Source: Sphingosinicella xenopeptidilytica (GTDB taxonomy: Bacteria > Pseudomonadota > Alphaproteobacteria > Sphingomonadales > Sphingomonadaceae). Taken from it: a DNA stretch of 64,000 bases. The notes beneath the pieces were generated by a model. That model saw only the letters and a program-made list of their open reading frames with translations. It ran no database searches and was not told the DNA's origin. Made by a program: the position numbers and the translations under genes. How positions within the stretch are numbered: position 1 is the stretch's first letter; every line of letters starts with the position of its first letter. This document shows, piece after piece, positions 41,985 to 50,638 of this stretch. The stretch is from positions 496,001 through 560,000 of the forward strand of contig NZ_JBHTIK010000015.1 in assembly GCF_042676985.1 (NCBI RefSeq), written 5' to 3'.

Positions 41985-44140
41985 CAGAAGGCCGCGGCCA
42001 GGCGGACGCCGTAGGTACGCGGCGCGCCGTAGTTCACATATTCCTGACCGAGGAGACCGCCGAGCACAGGCGTGCCGCGCGCATTCATATAGCGCTTGTT
42101 GGCGAGGTTCTTGCCCCACAGCTCGACCGTCCAACCGCCATCGGCGGTGGTGAAACCGAGCCGCGCACTGTAAAGCGTGTAGCCGGAGATGCGGTCCGCC
42201 GGGGCGTTTTCCGGATCGACGAAATAGTGTGCGCGGTAGGTCATGTCGCCGCGCAGCGTGACGCTGCCGACGCCGGCATCGTGCGTGTACTGCGCGCCGA
42301 AACTCGCCGTCCAGCGCGGCGCTTCGGGGAGGCGATTGCCGTCGTAGTCGACGCCCGCGCCGCCCGCGTTCTTGAAGCTGTCGAATGTCGCGTCAAGATA
42401 GCCGACGCTGCCGTCGAAACGCAGGCCCGCGATCGGCGACGCTTCGAAATCGAGTTCGACACCCTTGATCGTCGCCTCGGCGGCGTTCGAGATGTTGAAG
42501 CCTGCGAACTGCTGGAACTGGATGACCTGCAGGTCGCGGTAATCGGTGACGAACACGGCGAGGTTCGCGCGCACCGCACGATCGGGCGAGACGTATTTCG
42601 CGCCGGCCTCGTAATTCGTCGCGCTTTCGGAATCGAAGTCGACGAGCGCGCTCGGCACGTAATCCGCGTTGAAGCCGCCGGATTTGAAACCTTTCGCAAC
42701 CTTTGCATAAAGATTCAGTGTGTCGTTCGGGCGCCATGCGAGACCCAGCGTCGGCGACAGGTCGTCCTCCTTGTAACGATGGCCCGAAAGCGAGACGGTC
42801 GCGATACCGAACAGCGGCGAGCCGACGAGATCCATGTCGAGCGTCTTCTTCTCCGACGTGTAGCGCAGGCCGCCGGTGAGCGTCAGCGCGTCGGTGATCT
42901 TGTAGTCGAACTGGCCGAAGGCGGCATAGCTGTCGGTGAGCACCTTTGCGTCCAGCGTCACGTCGATCTGGAACGGCAGCAGGTTCGTGAGGCGCGACAG
43001 GCGCGAGGTGGTGACGCGCTGGTGGAAATAGTAGAGGCCCGCGACCCACGAGAGGCGCGTGCTCCCGTTGGAAGCGAGGCGGAGTTCCTGCGAGACCTGC
43101 TCCTGATCCTCCTTGAAAAGGCCAGTGAGGAACGGGTTTGAAGAGCCGTCGTCGTCGGTGAGGAATTCGATGTCGGTCGTGCGGTAGGCGCTGATCGAGG
43201 TGAGCGTCGCGGGGCCGAAATCGAGGTTGGCGGTGGCGCTGGTGCCGAAGACGTCGCGCTCCTGGTAGACGGGCGTGTCGATGTCCACGTCGCGAGGCGT
43301 GCCGGTGGCGCCGAGGCCGGTCGCCATCTCGTTGACGTTCGGGCGGTAGCGATCGTGCAGGCCGTCGACGGCGATCTGGAGATCGAAGCCGTCCGTGGGC
43401 GTCAGCAGCAGCTTCGCCTGCGCGCCTTTCGAATCTTCGGTGTAGAGATCGCCGCCCGTGTGGAGATTGTGCTGGTAGCCGTCGCGCTTGCGCATGTAGC
43501 CGCCGACGCGGATCGCGAGCTTGTCCTTCACGATCGGGCCGCTCGCCGATGCGCGGACGCGGAGCGCGTCGTAGTTTCCGTACTGGAGTTCGAGATTGCC
43601 TTCGAATTCCTGCGAGGGCGCGCGCGTGATGATGTTGATGGCGCCCGCGGTGGTGTTCTTGCCGAAGAGCGTGCCCTGCGGACCGCGCAGCACCTCGACC
43701 TGCGCGACATCGAGCATGTCGACGCTGAACGAACTCGGGCGGCCCGTGTAGACGCCGTCGACATAGAGGCTGAGGCCGCTTTCGAAACCGATGTTGCGCG
43801 CATCGCTCGAAATGCCGCGCAGCGAGATCTGCGGGCTGACGACGTTGTCGACGCTCGTGAACATGAGGTTCGGCACCGAATGTTCCAGATCGCGCAGTGC
43901 ATTCACGCCACGCGCGGCGATATCTTCCGCGTCGAACACGGTCATGGCGATCGGCACGTCCTGAACGCGCTCTTCACGCTTGCGCGCGGTCACCAGGATT
44001 TCCTCTGGTGCGACGGCGGTTTCCGCCGCAAGCGCCGGCATTGCCAGCGGTGCGGCGAGCGCGGCGAGTGCGACGCCTGCGAGTGAGCGGCCCGAAACCA
44101 TCATCGAAGACCGCATAATAGCCTTATCCCTGCTGAACAT
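41984..44140 (-). CDS. TonB-dependent outer-membrane receptor
   Basis: A 718-residue receptor. The signal peptide lies within the first 42 residues (RSLAGVALAALAAPLAMPAL). The TonB box region EEILVTARKREERVQDVPIA is followed by the plug domain (RGISSDARNIGFESGLSLYV, then VEVLRGPQGTLFGKNTTAGA). A beta-barrel ends in RTYGVRLAAAF. It belongs to the large sphingomonad group of degradative receptors, not the siderophore type. A GGGGGA ribosome site supports the ATG at 44140 (MFSRDKAIMRSS), which overlaps the MlrC-like stop. It probably imports the operon substrate across the outer membrane. Confidence 0.92.
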   Translation of the reverse strand: MFSRDKAIMRSSMMVSGRSLAGVALAALAAPLAMPALAAETAVAPEEILVTARKREERVQDVPIAMTVFDAEDIAARGVNALRDLEHSVPNLMFTSVDNVVSPQISLRGISSDARNIGFESGLSLYVDGVYTGRPSSFSVDMLDVAQVEVLRGPQGTLFGKNTTAGAINIITRAPSQEFEGNLELQYGNYDALRVRASASGPIVKDKLAIRVGGYMRKRDGYQHNLHTGGDLYTEDSKGAQAKLLLTPTDGFDLQIAVDGLHDRYRPNVNEMATGLGATGTPRDVDIDTPVYQERDVFGTSATANLDFGPATLTSISAYRTTDIEFLTDDDGSSNPFLTGLFKEDQEQVSQELRLASNGSTRLSWVAGLYYFHQRVTTSRLSRLTNLLPFQIDVTLDAKVLTDSYAAFGQFDYKITDALTLTGGLRYTSEKKTLDMDLVGSPLFGIATVSLSGHRYKEDDLSPTLGLAWRPNDTLNLYAKVAKGFKSGGFNADYVPSALVDFDSESATNYEAGAKYVSPDRAVRANLAVFVTDYRDLQVIQFQQFAGFNISNAAEATIKGVELDFEASPIAGLRFDGSVGYLDATFDSFKNAGGAGVDYDGNRLPEAPRWTASFGAQYTHDAGVGSVTLRGDMTYRAHYFVDPENAPADRISGYTLYSARLGFTTADGGWTVELWGKNLANKRYMNARGTPVLGGLLGQEYVNYGAPRTYGVRLAAAF

Positions 44141-45659
44141 CGACTTTCCCCCTTTGCTGGTGATCGTCCCTCCCCGGGGACGTGGTGATGACGCCCGCCC
44201 CGTCCGCGAAGGGATCGGGATCGAACGGCCATTTCGGACGGCTGAGATGCCGGTAGCGTGCGGCATCGCCGGTAAGACTGAGAACGCCGGGCGATTCGAC
44301 GTAGGCGATACGCCCCGCGATCGATTCGAAACCGGCGACGAAATGCTGTGCCGACTTGACGACGATGACGCGCGCCGCCTCCGGCATTGCGCCCAGCATA
44401 CGGAAGACCGCAGGATCGACGCATTGCACACGCCGGTCGCACACGGCGAGACGGACGCCGCCGATCTCCAGCAGCACCGCGTCGCCCATCGGCCAATCCC
44501 ATCCGTCGGCGTGCTGCACGGCGTCGCGCACCACCGAAAGGACGCGCGCATCGACATCGAGCGGCGGGCCGGACCACGGCGATGCCTTGCCGCCGATGCG
44601 AAAGCGCGCCTCGCCGCCCGGCCCGAGAGCCGCTGCCTGACGCACCAGCATCGGATCCCAGACGAGCCCTGCGAGCACACCTTCGATGCCCGCGTCGATC
44701 ACGGCCCCGATCAGCCATGTCGCATCGCCGGGCGCGCCGCCGCCGGGATTGTCGGCAGCGTCGGCGAGCACGAGCGGTGCGCCTTGCCAGCCTTCCGCCA
44801 ACGCGGCAGCTTCGGGGACCGAAAGCAGCGGCGGCAGGGTCGTGCCGCGCAGCGCGAACAGGCGATGCCCGAAGCGCTCGGCAACCTCTTGCCCCAGCGG
44901 GGCGTTGCCGTCCGTATAGACGAGCATCTTCGTGCCCATCTCGGGCACGTCGCCCCACGGAAAGCCGTGAACGAGCGACACGGACAGGATCAGCCCCTCC
45001 TCCGCCGCCGACATGTCGTCCACGAACGCGCGCATCGGCTCGCGGTCGGTGAAATAGAAATCGATCATCCGGCAATCGAACACCGACGCCACGGGCCGGA
45101 TCGCGCCCACCCGGCATTCGATGAGCCTTTCGACGAGCCGCTGCGCGCGATCCTCGATATCGGTGTGCGGATACTCCCTGAAGAAGATCAGGAGATCGGC
45201 GCTCTTCACCATCGCATCGGTGAGATGAGCGTGCGGATCGAGCACGGCGCCCACGGGAACATCAGGCCCGACGATGGCGCGCACGCGCTGCAGGATGTCG
45301 CCCTCGCAGTCCGGAACGCCGGCCGCGATCATGCCGCCATGCAGGCTGAGCGCGACCGCGTCGACGGGCAACGCAGCGCGCAGATCGTCCAGCAGCCGGT
45401 CGCGAACCTCTGCATAATCCGCGGCGGACATCGGCGCGGCGGGTTCGGCGGCAACGCACAGGCCCTGCGCGACGTGCCACCCATGCGCCTGCGCGGCGAG
45501 CCGGAAGCCTTCGAGCGGCGCAGGCCAGATTGCTGCATCGCCGAGCGCCCCGGCTTCGACCCATAGATGATCGCGGAAGCTGCCAATGTCGGTCGGCACC
45601 GGCGAGAACATGTTCGTTTCCGCCGACAGCGCCCCAACGAAGATCTTTCCCGCGCTCAT
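44124..45659 (-). CDS. M81-family metallopeptidase, MlrC (microcystinase C)-like
   Basis: A 511-residue member of the M81 family named for MlrC, the zinc enzyme that finishes breakdown of linearised microcystin in sphingomonads. N-terminal GALSAETNMFSPVPTD is followed by ALSLHGGMIAAGVPDCEGD. The metal ligands are seen in LDPHAHLTDAM (Asp141, His143) and YPHTDIEDRA (His165). The MlrC C-terminal domain continues to about residue 495. A GGGAGGGAT site is directly before the ATG. There is no signal peptide, so it acts in the cytoplasm. First gene of the operon and adjacent to a TetR-type operator. M81 enzymes act on amides and peptides broadly, so microcystin itself is not implied. Confidence 0.87.
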   Translation of the reverse strand: MSAGKIFVGALSAETNMFSPVPTDIGSFRDHLWVEAGALGDAAIWPAPLEGFRLAAQAHGWHVAQGLCVAAEPAAPMSAADYAEVRDRLLDDLRAALPVDAVALSLHGGMIAAGVPDCEGDILQRVRAIVGPDVPVGAVLDPHAHLTDAMVKSADLLIFFREYPHTDIEDRAQRLVERLIECRVGAIRPVASVFDCRMIDFYFTDREPMRAFVDDMSAAEEGLILSVSLVHGFPWGDVPEMGTKMLVYTDGNAPLGQEVAERFGHRLFALRGTTLPPLLSVPEAAALAEGWQGAPLVLADAADNPGGGAPGDATWLIGAVIDAGIEGVLAGLVWDPMLVRQAAALGPGGEARFRIGGKASPWSGPPLDVDARVLSVVRDAVQHADGWDWPMGDAVLLEIGGVRLAVCDRRVQCVDPAVFRMLGAMPEAARVIVVKSAQHFVAGFESIAGRIAYVESPGVLSLTGDAARYRHLSRPKWPFDPDPFADGAGVITTSPGRDDHQQRGKVDVQQG

Positions 45660-45676
45660 ATCCCTCCCGACTCATC

Positions 45677-45691
45677 GACTGACTGTCAGTC
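45677..45691. promoter_or_regulatory. TetR operator candidate 1 (mlrC-like/tetR divergent region)
   Basis: GACTGACTGTCAGTC is a perfect 15-bp palindrome with a single central base, 17 bases upstream of the M81 peptidase start and 80 bases upstream of tetR. A related palindrome lies before the amidase at 46466. Size and symmetry fit a TetR-dimer operator. Nearby TTGACA (45699-45704) suggests promoter overlap. Confidence 0.7.
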
Positions 45692-45771
45692 ACTAGAGTT
45701 GACACTCGCGATATGCCGTGTCAAGACCGTTGCCATCACGAAGGTTTCGGGATCAGGAGAGACAGGTTCGG

Positions 45772-46422
45772 ATGGCTGGCACGAGCGCACGGAAAAAGCC
45801 GGACCTTGCCGTGAAAGGCGCTGCGACCAAGCGGACGCTGCCGCCCGAAGTCCGCAAGGCGCAACTGCTCGCCGCCGCGCGCGCCGTACTCGCCTCCACC
45901 GGCTTTTCGCGGATGCGCGTGTCGGACGTGGTGGCCGCCGCCGGGCTTAGCCAGGGCGCCTTTTACCTGCACTTTTCCAGCAAGGACGACATCGTCATCG
46001 AACTGATCCGCGCGATGGTGGCGGAAGCGGTGGCGATGCTCGGTGCGATCCCGGTGGAGGCCACGGATATGGAAACCGGCATTCGGAAGGTGCTGGAGGG
46101 CTATTATCGCACCTGCTTCGCCTATCGCGACGTGCTCGACAACATCGACAGCGGCACTTCGACCGGCATCGACCGCGACCGTTGGAACGATGCCTTTGCG
46201 CCGCTCAACGTCTTTGCTCTGCGCGCGGTGGCGACATGGCAGGCAAAAGGCGAGATCGGGCCGGGTGATCCCGATCTCCTCTCGTGGCTGTTAATCGACA
46301 CGATCAACGGTGCCCTGCCCCGCCTTTTCGGCCATTCACGCAACCGCATGTCCGCGGACTATCAGGACCGCGTCGGTGACTGGCTGCTCGCAGCTCTGCG
46401 GGGTTTCAAGAGCGGAAGCTGA
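45772..46422 (+). CDS. TetR/AcrR-family transcriptional regulator
   Basis: A 216-residue TetR repressor. The DNA-binding domain spans residues 20-75: EVRKAQLLAAARAVLASTGF and VSDVVAAAGLSQGAFYLHFS. The C-terminal ligand domain is unassigned. The ATG at 45772 is chosen after an AGGAGA site; an upstream ATG exists. It diverges from the seven-gene operon and precedes the amidase. Two similar palindromes, one in each flanking control region, make it the likely repressor of both transcription units, responding to an imported substrate or intermediate. Confidence 0.88.
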   Translation: MAGTSARKKPDLAVKGAATKRTLPPEVRKAQLLAAARAVLASTGFSRMRVSDVVAAAGLSQGAFYLHFSSKDDIVIELIRAMVAEAVAMLGAIPVEATDMETGIRKVLEGYYRTCFAYRDVLDNIDSGTSTGIDRDRWNDAFAPLNVFALRAVATWQAKGEIGPGDPDLLSWLLIDTINGALPRLFGHSRNRMSADYQDRVGDWLLAALRGFKSGS

Positions 46423-46465
46423 ATAGACCAGCCTTGCCGTAGATGAGCATTTTTTGCATTTTCAT

Positions 46466-46480
46466 GACTGATCATCAGTC
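46466..46480. promoter_or_regulatory. TetR operator candidate 2 (upstream of amidase)
   Basis: GACTGATCATCAGTC is a 15-bp inverted repeat (GACTGA, 3-base centre, TCAGTC), 18 bases before the amidase start. It matches operator 1 at 12 of 15 positions and in overall length. This suggests the same TetR controls the amidase-lyase pair even though a gene boundary separates them from tetR. Confidence 0.65.
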
Positions 46481-46498
46481 GTTTACGGAGACACACCT

Positions 46499-47947
46499 TT
46501 GCGAACCGATGAGTATGCACGTTGCAATGCGCTGGACCTCGCCGCCCTGATTCGCGACGGCGGCGTAACCGTGGCCGAGGTGGAGAATGCGGCACGCGAC
46601 GCTCTCGCGGCGCTGAACCCGGCGCTCAACGTGCTGGCTGGCCCGGTGCCTTCTCCCCCCCCCGCCACGCACGGCACCTTTGCGGGCGTACCGACGCTGG
46701 CAAAGGACATCGGCTGGGCGATGGCCGGCGTGCCGCAGGAAATGGGCTGCCTGCTTGCAGAAGGGCTGCGGCCCGCCGAAGACAGCGAAGTCATCAGGCG
46801 TATCCGTGCAGGCGGCTTCTCCATCATCGGGCGCTCGACGACGCCCGAACTCGGCAGCGCCTTCACGACGGAATCGCGCGGGATCGGCATAACACGCAAT
46901 CCGTGGGACGTGTCGCGGTCCACCGGCGGATCGAGCGGCGGCGCGGCGGCGGCGGTTGCCGCGGGGATCGTTCCACTGGCCCTCGCTGGAGACAGCGCCG
47001 GCTCGATCCGCATTCCCGCGCACTGCTGCGGGGTGTTCGGTCTGAAACCCTCGCGCGGCCGCCTTCCGACGGGCCCGCAGGCGGGCGAAGTCAACAGCGG
47101 GCTGACCGCCGCGCATGTGATTACCCGCAGCGTCCGCGATTCCGCCGCCGCGCTCGATCTGCTCGCCGGGCCCGATACCGGCTACCGCTACACGGCGCCA
47201 TCGCCGGGCGGCAGCTTCCTTGCAGCGACCGAGCGCCCGCCCGCACCGCTGCGCCTTGCACTGCTGACAGCGAGCCCCTTCGCCGATACCGTCGATGCCG
47301 GCGTGATCGCGGCAGCCGAGGACACTGCACGGCTTTGCGAAGCGCTGGGGCATTCGATCGAGCCGATCGCCATCGCCTTCGACGCCGACGCGGCGATCGA
47401 CATGCTCGTGACGATCTGGTCGGCGAACATCCTGCGCGCCGTCCGCCGCATCGAGGCCGCGACCGGACGACGCGCGGACGCCGATACGGTCGAGGGAGCA
47501 ACGCTGACGATGATCCGCCACGGCGAGACGATCAGCGCCGAGGCGTATCTTGCCGCGCTCGATCAAATGAACCTGTTCTGCCGACGCATGGCTATCGCTG
47601 CCGACACATTTGACGCGGTCATCTCCCCGGTCTTCGCCTCGCCCGCCCTGCCGCACGGCGTGCTGTCTCATGATCGCCGCGTGGACCCCGGCGTCGAAGC
47701 GCTGGCCGAATTCTTCGCCGACGTGTTCCGCCGCGCGCCGTTCACGGTGCAATACAACCTCACCGGGCAGCCCGCGATGAGCGTGCCGCTGCATGTGCTT
47801 GACGGATTGCCGATTGGCACGCAGATCGCCGGTCGACCGGGTGGTGAGGAGAGCCTGCTTTCGCTTGCCGCCGCGCTTGAAAGCGCACGGCCGTGGCGGG
47901 ACACGCGGCCGCCGGTCTCCGCCGCACGAACCGGAGTTTCCGCATGA
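46499..47947 (+). CDS. Amidase-signature family amidase
   Basis: A 482-residue amidase with the Ser-cisSer-Lys triad. Lys69 lies in GVPTLAKDIGW. The cis-Ser is in the signature SRSTGGSSGGAAAAV (residues 139-153). The nucleophile is in GDSAGSIRIPAHCCG (Ser169). Translation starts at a TTG (46499) with GGAG eight bases ahead; no suitable ATG is near. The stop overlaps the start of the next gene. It hydrolyses a primary or secondary amide in the cytoplasm; together with the lyase this would release an amine or amino acid. The substrate is unknown. Confidence 0.88.
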   Translation: MRTDEYARCNALDLAALIRDGGVTVAEVENAARDALAALNPALNVLAGPVPSPPPATHGTFAGVPTLAKDIGWAMAGVPQEMGCLLAEGLRPAEDSEVIRRIRAGGFSIIGRSTTPELGSAFTTESRGIGITRNPWDVSRSTGGSSGGAAAAVAAGIVPLALAGDSAGSIRIPAHCCGVFGLKPSRGRLPTGPQAGEVNSGLTAAHVITRSVRDSAAALDLLAGPDTGYRYTAPSPGGSFLAATERPPAPLRLALLTASPFADTVDAGVIAAAEDTARLCEALGHSIEPIAIAFDADAAIDMLVTIWSANILRAVRRIEAATGRRADADTVEGATLTMIRHGETISAEAYLAALDQMNLFCRRMAIAADTFDAVISPVFASPALPHGVLSHDRRVDPGVEALAEFFADVFRRAPFTVQYNLTGQPAMSVPLHVLDGLPIGTQIAGRPGGEESLLSLAAALESARPWRDTRPPVSAARTGVSA

Positions 47948-49110
47948 CCGAGTTGCTTCTGAACCCGCTCAAAACCGCTGATCCGCAGGGCGGCCTGCCC
48001 GCCGACGCGCATCTCGAACCGATGGCGATGCTCGCCGCCTGCCCCGCCTATGCGCCGACACCGCTGGTGCGGCTGCCGGGGGTCGCGCGGCGGCTCGGTG
48101 TGCGGCAGGTGCTTGTGAAGGATGAGAGCAAGCGCATGGGGCTCGGCAGCTTCAAGGCGCTGGGCGGTGTCTATGCGGTGTTCAGCGTCGTGCGTGCGCA
48201 GGCCGAAGCCGCGCTGGAGCGCACGCTCGATCCCGCCGAACTCGTCGGCGAAGAGGTTCGCACCATCGCTTCGGACATGCATTTCGTTTGCGCCAGCGAC
48301 GGCAACCACGGCCGCGCCGTGGCGGCGGGTGCGCGGCTCGTCGGTGCGCGCTGCTCGGTCTATCTGCACGCGGGCGTGACCGAGGAACGCGCCGATCATA
48401 TCCGCAGGCAGGGCGCGGCGATCGTGCGCGTCGACGGCACCTATGACGATTCGGTCGAGCAGGCGCGGCGCGATGCGGCACGCACAGGCGCCATCCTCGT
48501 TTCCGACACCGCGGACGCACCGGAATGCGCGGACGATCCGCTGCCCGTTCGCGTCATGCAGGGGTATACGGTGATCGCCGAGGAAATCCGCGCGCAGCTC
48601 TCGCCCGACGAGCAGCCGACGCACCTGTTCGTGCAGGCCGGCGTCGGCGGGCTTGCCGCTGCGTTGGCGAGCCGTTTCAGCGGCAGCCCCGACGCACCGC
48701 GCATCATCGTCGTTGAGCCGGACAGCGCCGACTGTCTGCTGGAAAGCGCGCGCGCCGGCGGCGCGACCGAGATAGCGCACAGCGCGGAGACGATCTTCGC
48801 GATGCTCGATTGCCTGCGCCCTTCGCTGCCGGCATTCGCAATTCTGAAGGACCGTGTAGACGCCTTCATATCGGTGGCCGACACCTACGCCGCCGAAGCT
48901 GTCCGCAGCCTCGCCACTCCTGCCGAAACAGACACCGCGATCCGCGCAGGCGCATCCGGCGCCGCCGGCCTCGCGGGTGCGCTGGCCGCCAGCACCCTCG
49001 GATGGCGCGAAGCCATCGGCATGAACAGCACTTCCACCCTGCTTTTCATCATCACGGAAGGCGTGACGGACGAAGGCGAGTTCGAACGCTTGACGCGGAC
49101 CGCGCGGTAA
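47944..49110 (+). CDS. 2,3-diaminopropionate ammonia-lyase-like PLP enzyme
   Basis: A 388-residue fold-type II PLP enzyme of the threonine-dehydratase superfamily, closest in look to diaminopropionate ammonia-lyase (DpaL). The Schiff-base Lys is in LGSFKALGGVYAV (Lys71). The PLP side is in VCASDGNHGRAVAAGARLVG. AGVGGLAAALASRF and LDCLRPSLPAFAILKDRVD follow, the latter typical of DpaL rather than IlvA. DpaL splits D- or L-2,3-diaminopropionate to pyruvate and ammonia. It is coupled to the amidase by ATGA. Serine or threonine dehydratase activity is an alternative. Confidence 0.82.
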   Translation: MTELLLNPLKTADPQGGLPADAHLEPMAMLAACPAYAPTPLVRLPGVARRLGVRQVLVKDESKRMGLGSFKALGGVYAVFSVVRAQAEAALERTLDPAELVGEEVRTIASDMHFVCASDGNHGRAVAAGARLVGARCSVYLHAGVTEERADHIRRQGAAIVRVDGTYDDSVEQARRDAARTGAILVSDTADAPECADDPLPVRVMQGYTVIAEEIRAQLSPDEQPTHLFVQAGVGGLAAALASRFSGSPDAPRIIVVEPDSADCLLESARAGGATEIAHSAETIFAMLDCLRPSLPAFAILKDRVDAFISVADTYAAEAVRSLATPAETDTAIRAGASGAAGLAGALAASTLGWREAIGMNSTSTLLFIITEGVTDEGEFERLTRTAR

Positions 49111-49122
49111 AGAGGGCTGGCC

Positions 49123-50025
49123 TCACGCCTTCGCGAAAAAGGCGTCCAGCTCCGCCAGCAGCACGTTGGGGATTTCTTCCTGCGGGCTGTGGCCGCACGG
49201 CAGCGCTCGGCCGCTCGCATCCCGGGCTTTCGAACGCCAGCTTTCCATGACGTCGAACAGCGTCCCCACCGTGCCGTAAGCCCCCCAGAGCAGAAGCAGG
49301 GGCGCTTCGATCAGGCGTCCTTCGTCCGCCGCATCATGATCGAGATCGATGCTCGCCGCCGCGCGATAGTCCTCGCAGATCGCATGGCGCGTTGCCGGGT
49401 CGCGGTAGCAGCGGCGATATTCGGCCACCACGCGCGGATCGAGCGAGCCTTCGATCTTGATCTGTCCGGCGAGATGGCGATCGAGGAAATAGTCGGGATC
49501 GGCCGCGATCATCCGCTCGGGCAGGTCGAACGGCTGGATGAGGAAGAACCACCAGAAATAGCGCGTCGCGAATTCGCGGTTCGTCTGCGCGTACATCGTG
49601 GCGGTGGGCGCGATGTCGAGCAGCACCATCCGGCCAATGCGCGCCGGATGGTCGAGCGCCATTCGGTGCGCGACGCGGGCACCCCGATCATGCGCGACGA
49701 CATCGAACCGATCGAAGCCAAGCGCAGCCATCGCCGCCACCTGATCCGCCGCCATCGCGCGCTTGGAATAGTTCCGATGTTCCGGGTCACCGGGCAGCTT
49801 CTCGCTGTCGCCGTATCCCCGCAGATCGGTCGCGACGACGGTGAAGCGCTTCGCCAGCGCGGGCGCGACCTTGTGCCATGTGAGGTGCGTTTGCGGGTGG
49901 CCGTGAAGCAGTAGCAACGGAGGTCCAGAGCCGCCGACGGCCGCCCGGATGCGGACGCCGCCCGCATCGATATCGTGCCAGCGGAACCCCGGCATCAACT
50001 CGCTGTATTCAGGATACGCGCTCAT
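49123..50025 (-). CDS. Alpha/beta hydrolase, fluoroacetate-dehalogenase-like
   Basis: A 300-residue hydrolase closely resembling haloacetate/fluoroacetate dehalogenases. The nucleophile motif AHDRGARVAHRMALDHPARI has Asp113 with Arg114 and Arg117, the pair that binds the substrate carboxylate. Asp137 follows in LLDIAPT, and the catalytic His is in CGHSPQEE. The halide-pocket motif reads YFWWFFLIQP. Using the numbering of the Rhodopseudomonas enzyme from memory, the usual His155 is replaced by Trp158 while the next Trp is kept. It may thus not be a dehalogenase. It overlaps leuD by 17 bases and ends the leuCD operon. Confidence 0.85.
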   Translation of the reverse strand: MSAYPEYSELMPGFRWHDIDAGGVRIRAAVGGSGPPLLLLHGHPQTHLTWHKVAPALAKRFTVVATDLRGYGDSEKLPGDPEHRNYSKRAMAADQVAAMAALGFDRFDVVAHDRGARVAHRMALDHPARIGRMVLLDIAPTATMYAQTNREFATRYFWWFFLIQPFDLPERMIAADPDYFLDRHLAGQIKIEGSLDPRVVAEYRRCYRDPATRHAICEDYRAAASIDLDHDAADEGRLIEAPLLLLWGAYGTVGTLFDVMESWRSKARDASGRALPCGHSPQEEIPNVLLAELDAFFAKA

Positions 50026-50638
50026 CACCGTGCCCACCCATAAGCCACGGCTTGCCGGCGAGATAGGCCTTCTCGAACGCCCGGATGCGATCGGTATAGG
50101 TCAGCGTCTCGCCGATCCGATCGAGCCCGAGCATCAGCGCCCGCCGCAACGCCTGATCGATATCGAAGCTTCCGGCGTAGGCACCCGTCTCGATGCGCTG
50201 CGCTTCAAGATCGACCGTTATCTGCCCCGCTCCGTCATCAAGACACGCTGCGAGTTCGGCGAGCTGCGCAGGCGGCAGGGACAGGAGCAGAAGGCCGTTG
50301 TTCGCCGCATTGTCAGCGAAGATCGCGCCGAAGGAGGAACCGATGATCCCCCGGATGCCATATTGGAGCATACCCCAAACAGCATGTTCGCGCGACGACC
50401 CACAACCGAAATTGGGCCCGACGAGCAGGAAGCGGGTTTCAGCCATGTCGGGTCGGTTCAGGATGAACTCGGGCCGCAGTGCGCCGTTTTCGTCGAAACG
50501 CAGATCGTGGAACAGGCCCACGGCAAGCCCCGACCGGTCGATGCCCTTCAGGAACGTCTTCGGCATGATGACGTCGGTATCGATGTTGGCGGCTGGCATG
50601 GCCGCGACTGGGCCCGAGAGACGAACGAAATGTTCCAT
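50009..50638 (-). CDS. leuD: 3-isopropylmalate dehydratase small subunit (LeuD-type)
   Basis: A 209-residue swivelling-domain subunit of the aconitase superfamily. The diagnostic N-terminal AANIDTDVIMPKTFLKGIDR, the middle VGPNFGCGSSREHAVWGMLQ and then GIIGSSFGAIFADNAANNG identify LeuD. It pairs with the upstream large subunit; the two genes overlap as TGATG. The operon companion (a dehalogenase-like hydrolase) and the LysR control differ from a leucine operon, which would carry leuB. The pair may be a paralogue acting on another citrate- or maleate-like acid. Confidence 0.9.
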   Translation of the reverse strand: MEHFVRLSGPVAAMPAANIDTDVIMPKTFLKGIDRSGLAVGLFHDLRFDENGALRPEFILNRPDMAETRFLLVGPNFGCGSSREHAVWGMLQYGIRGIIGSSFGAIFADNAANNGLLLLSLPPAQLAELAACLDDGAGQITVDLEAQRIETGAYAGSFDIDQALRRALMLGLDRIGETLTYTDRIRAFEKAYLAGKPWLMGGHGDERVS

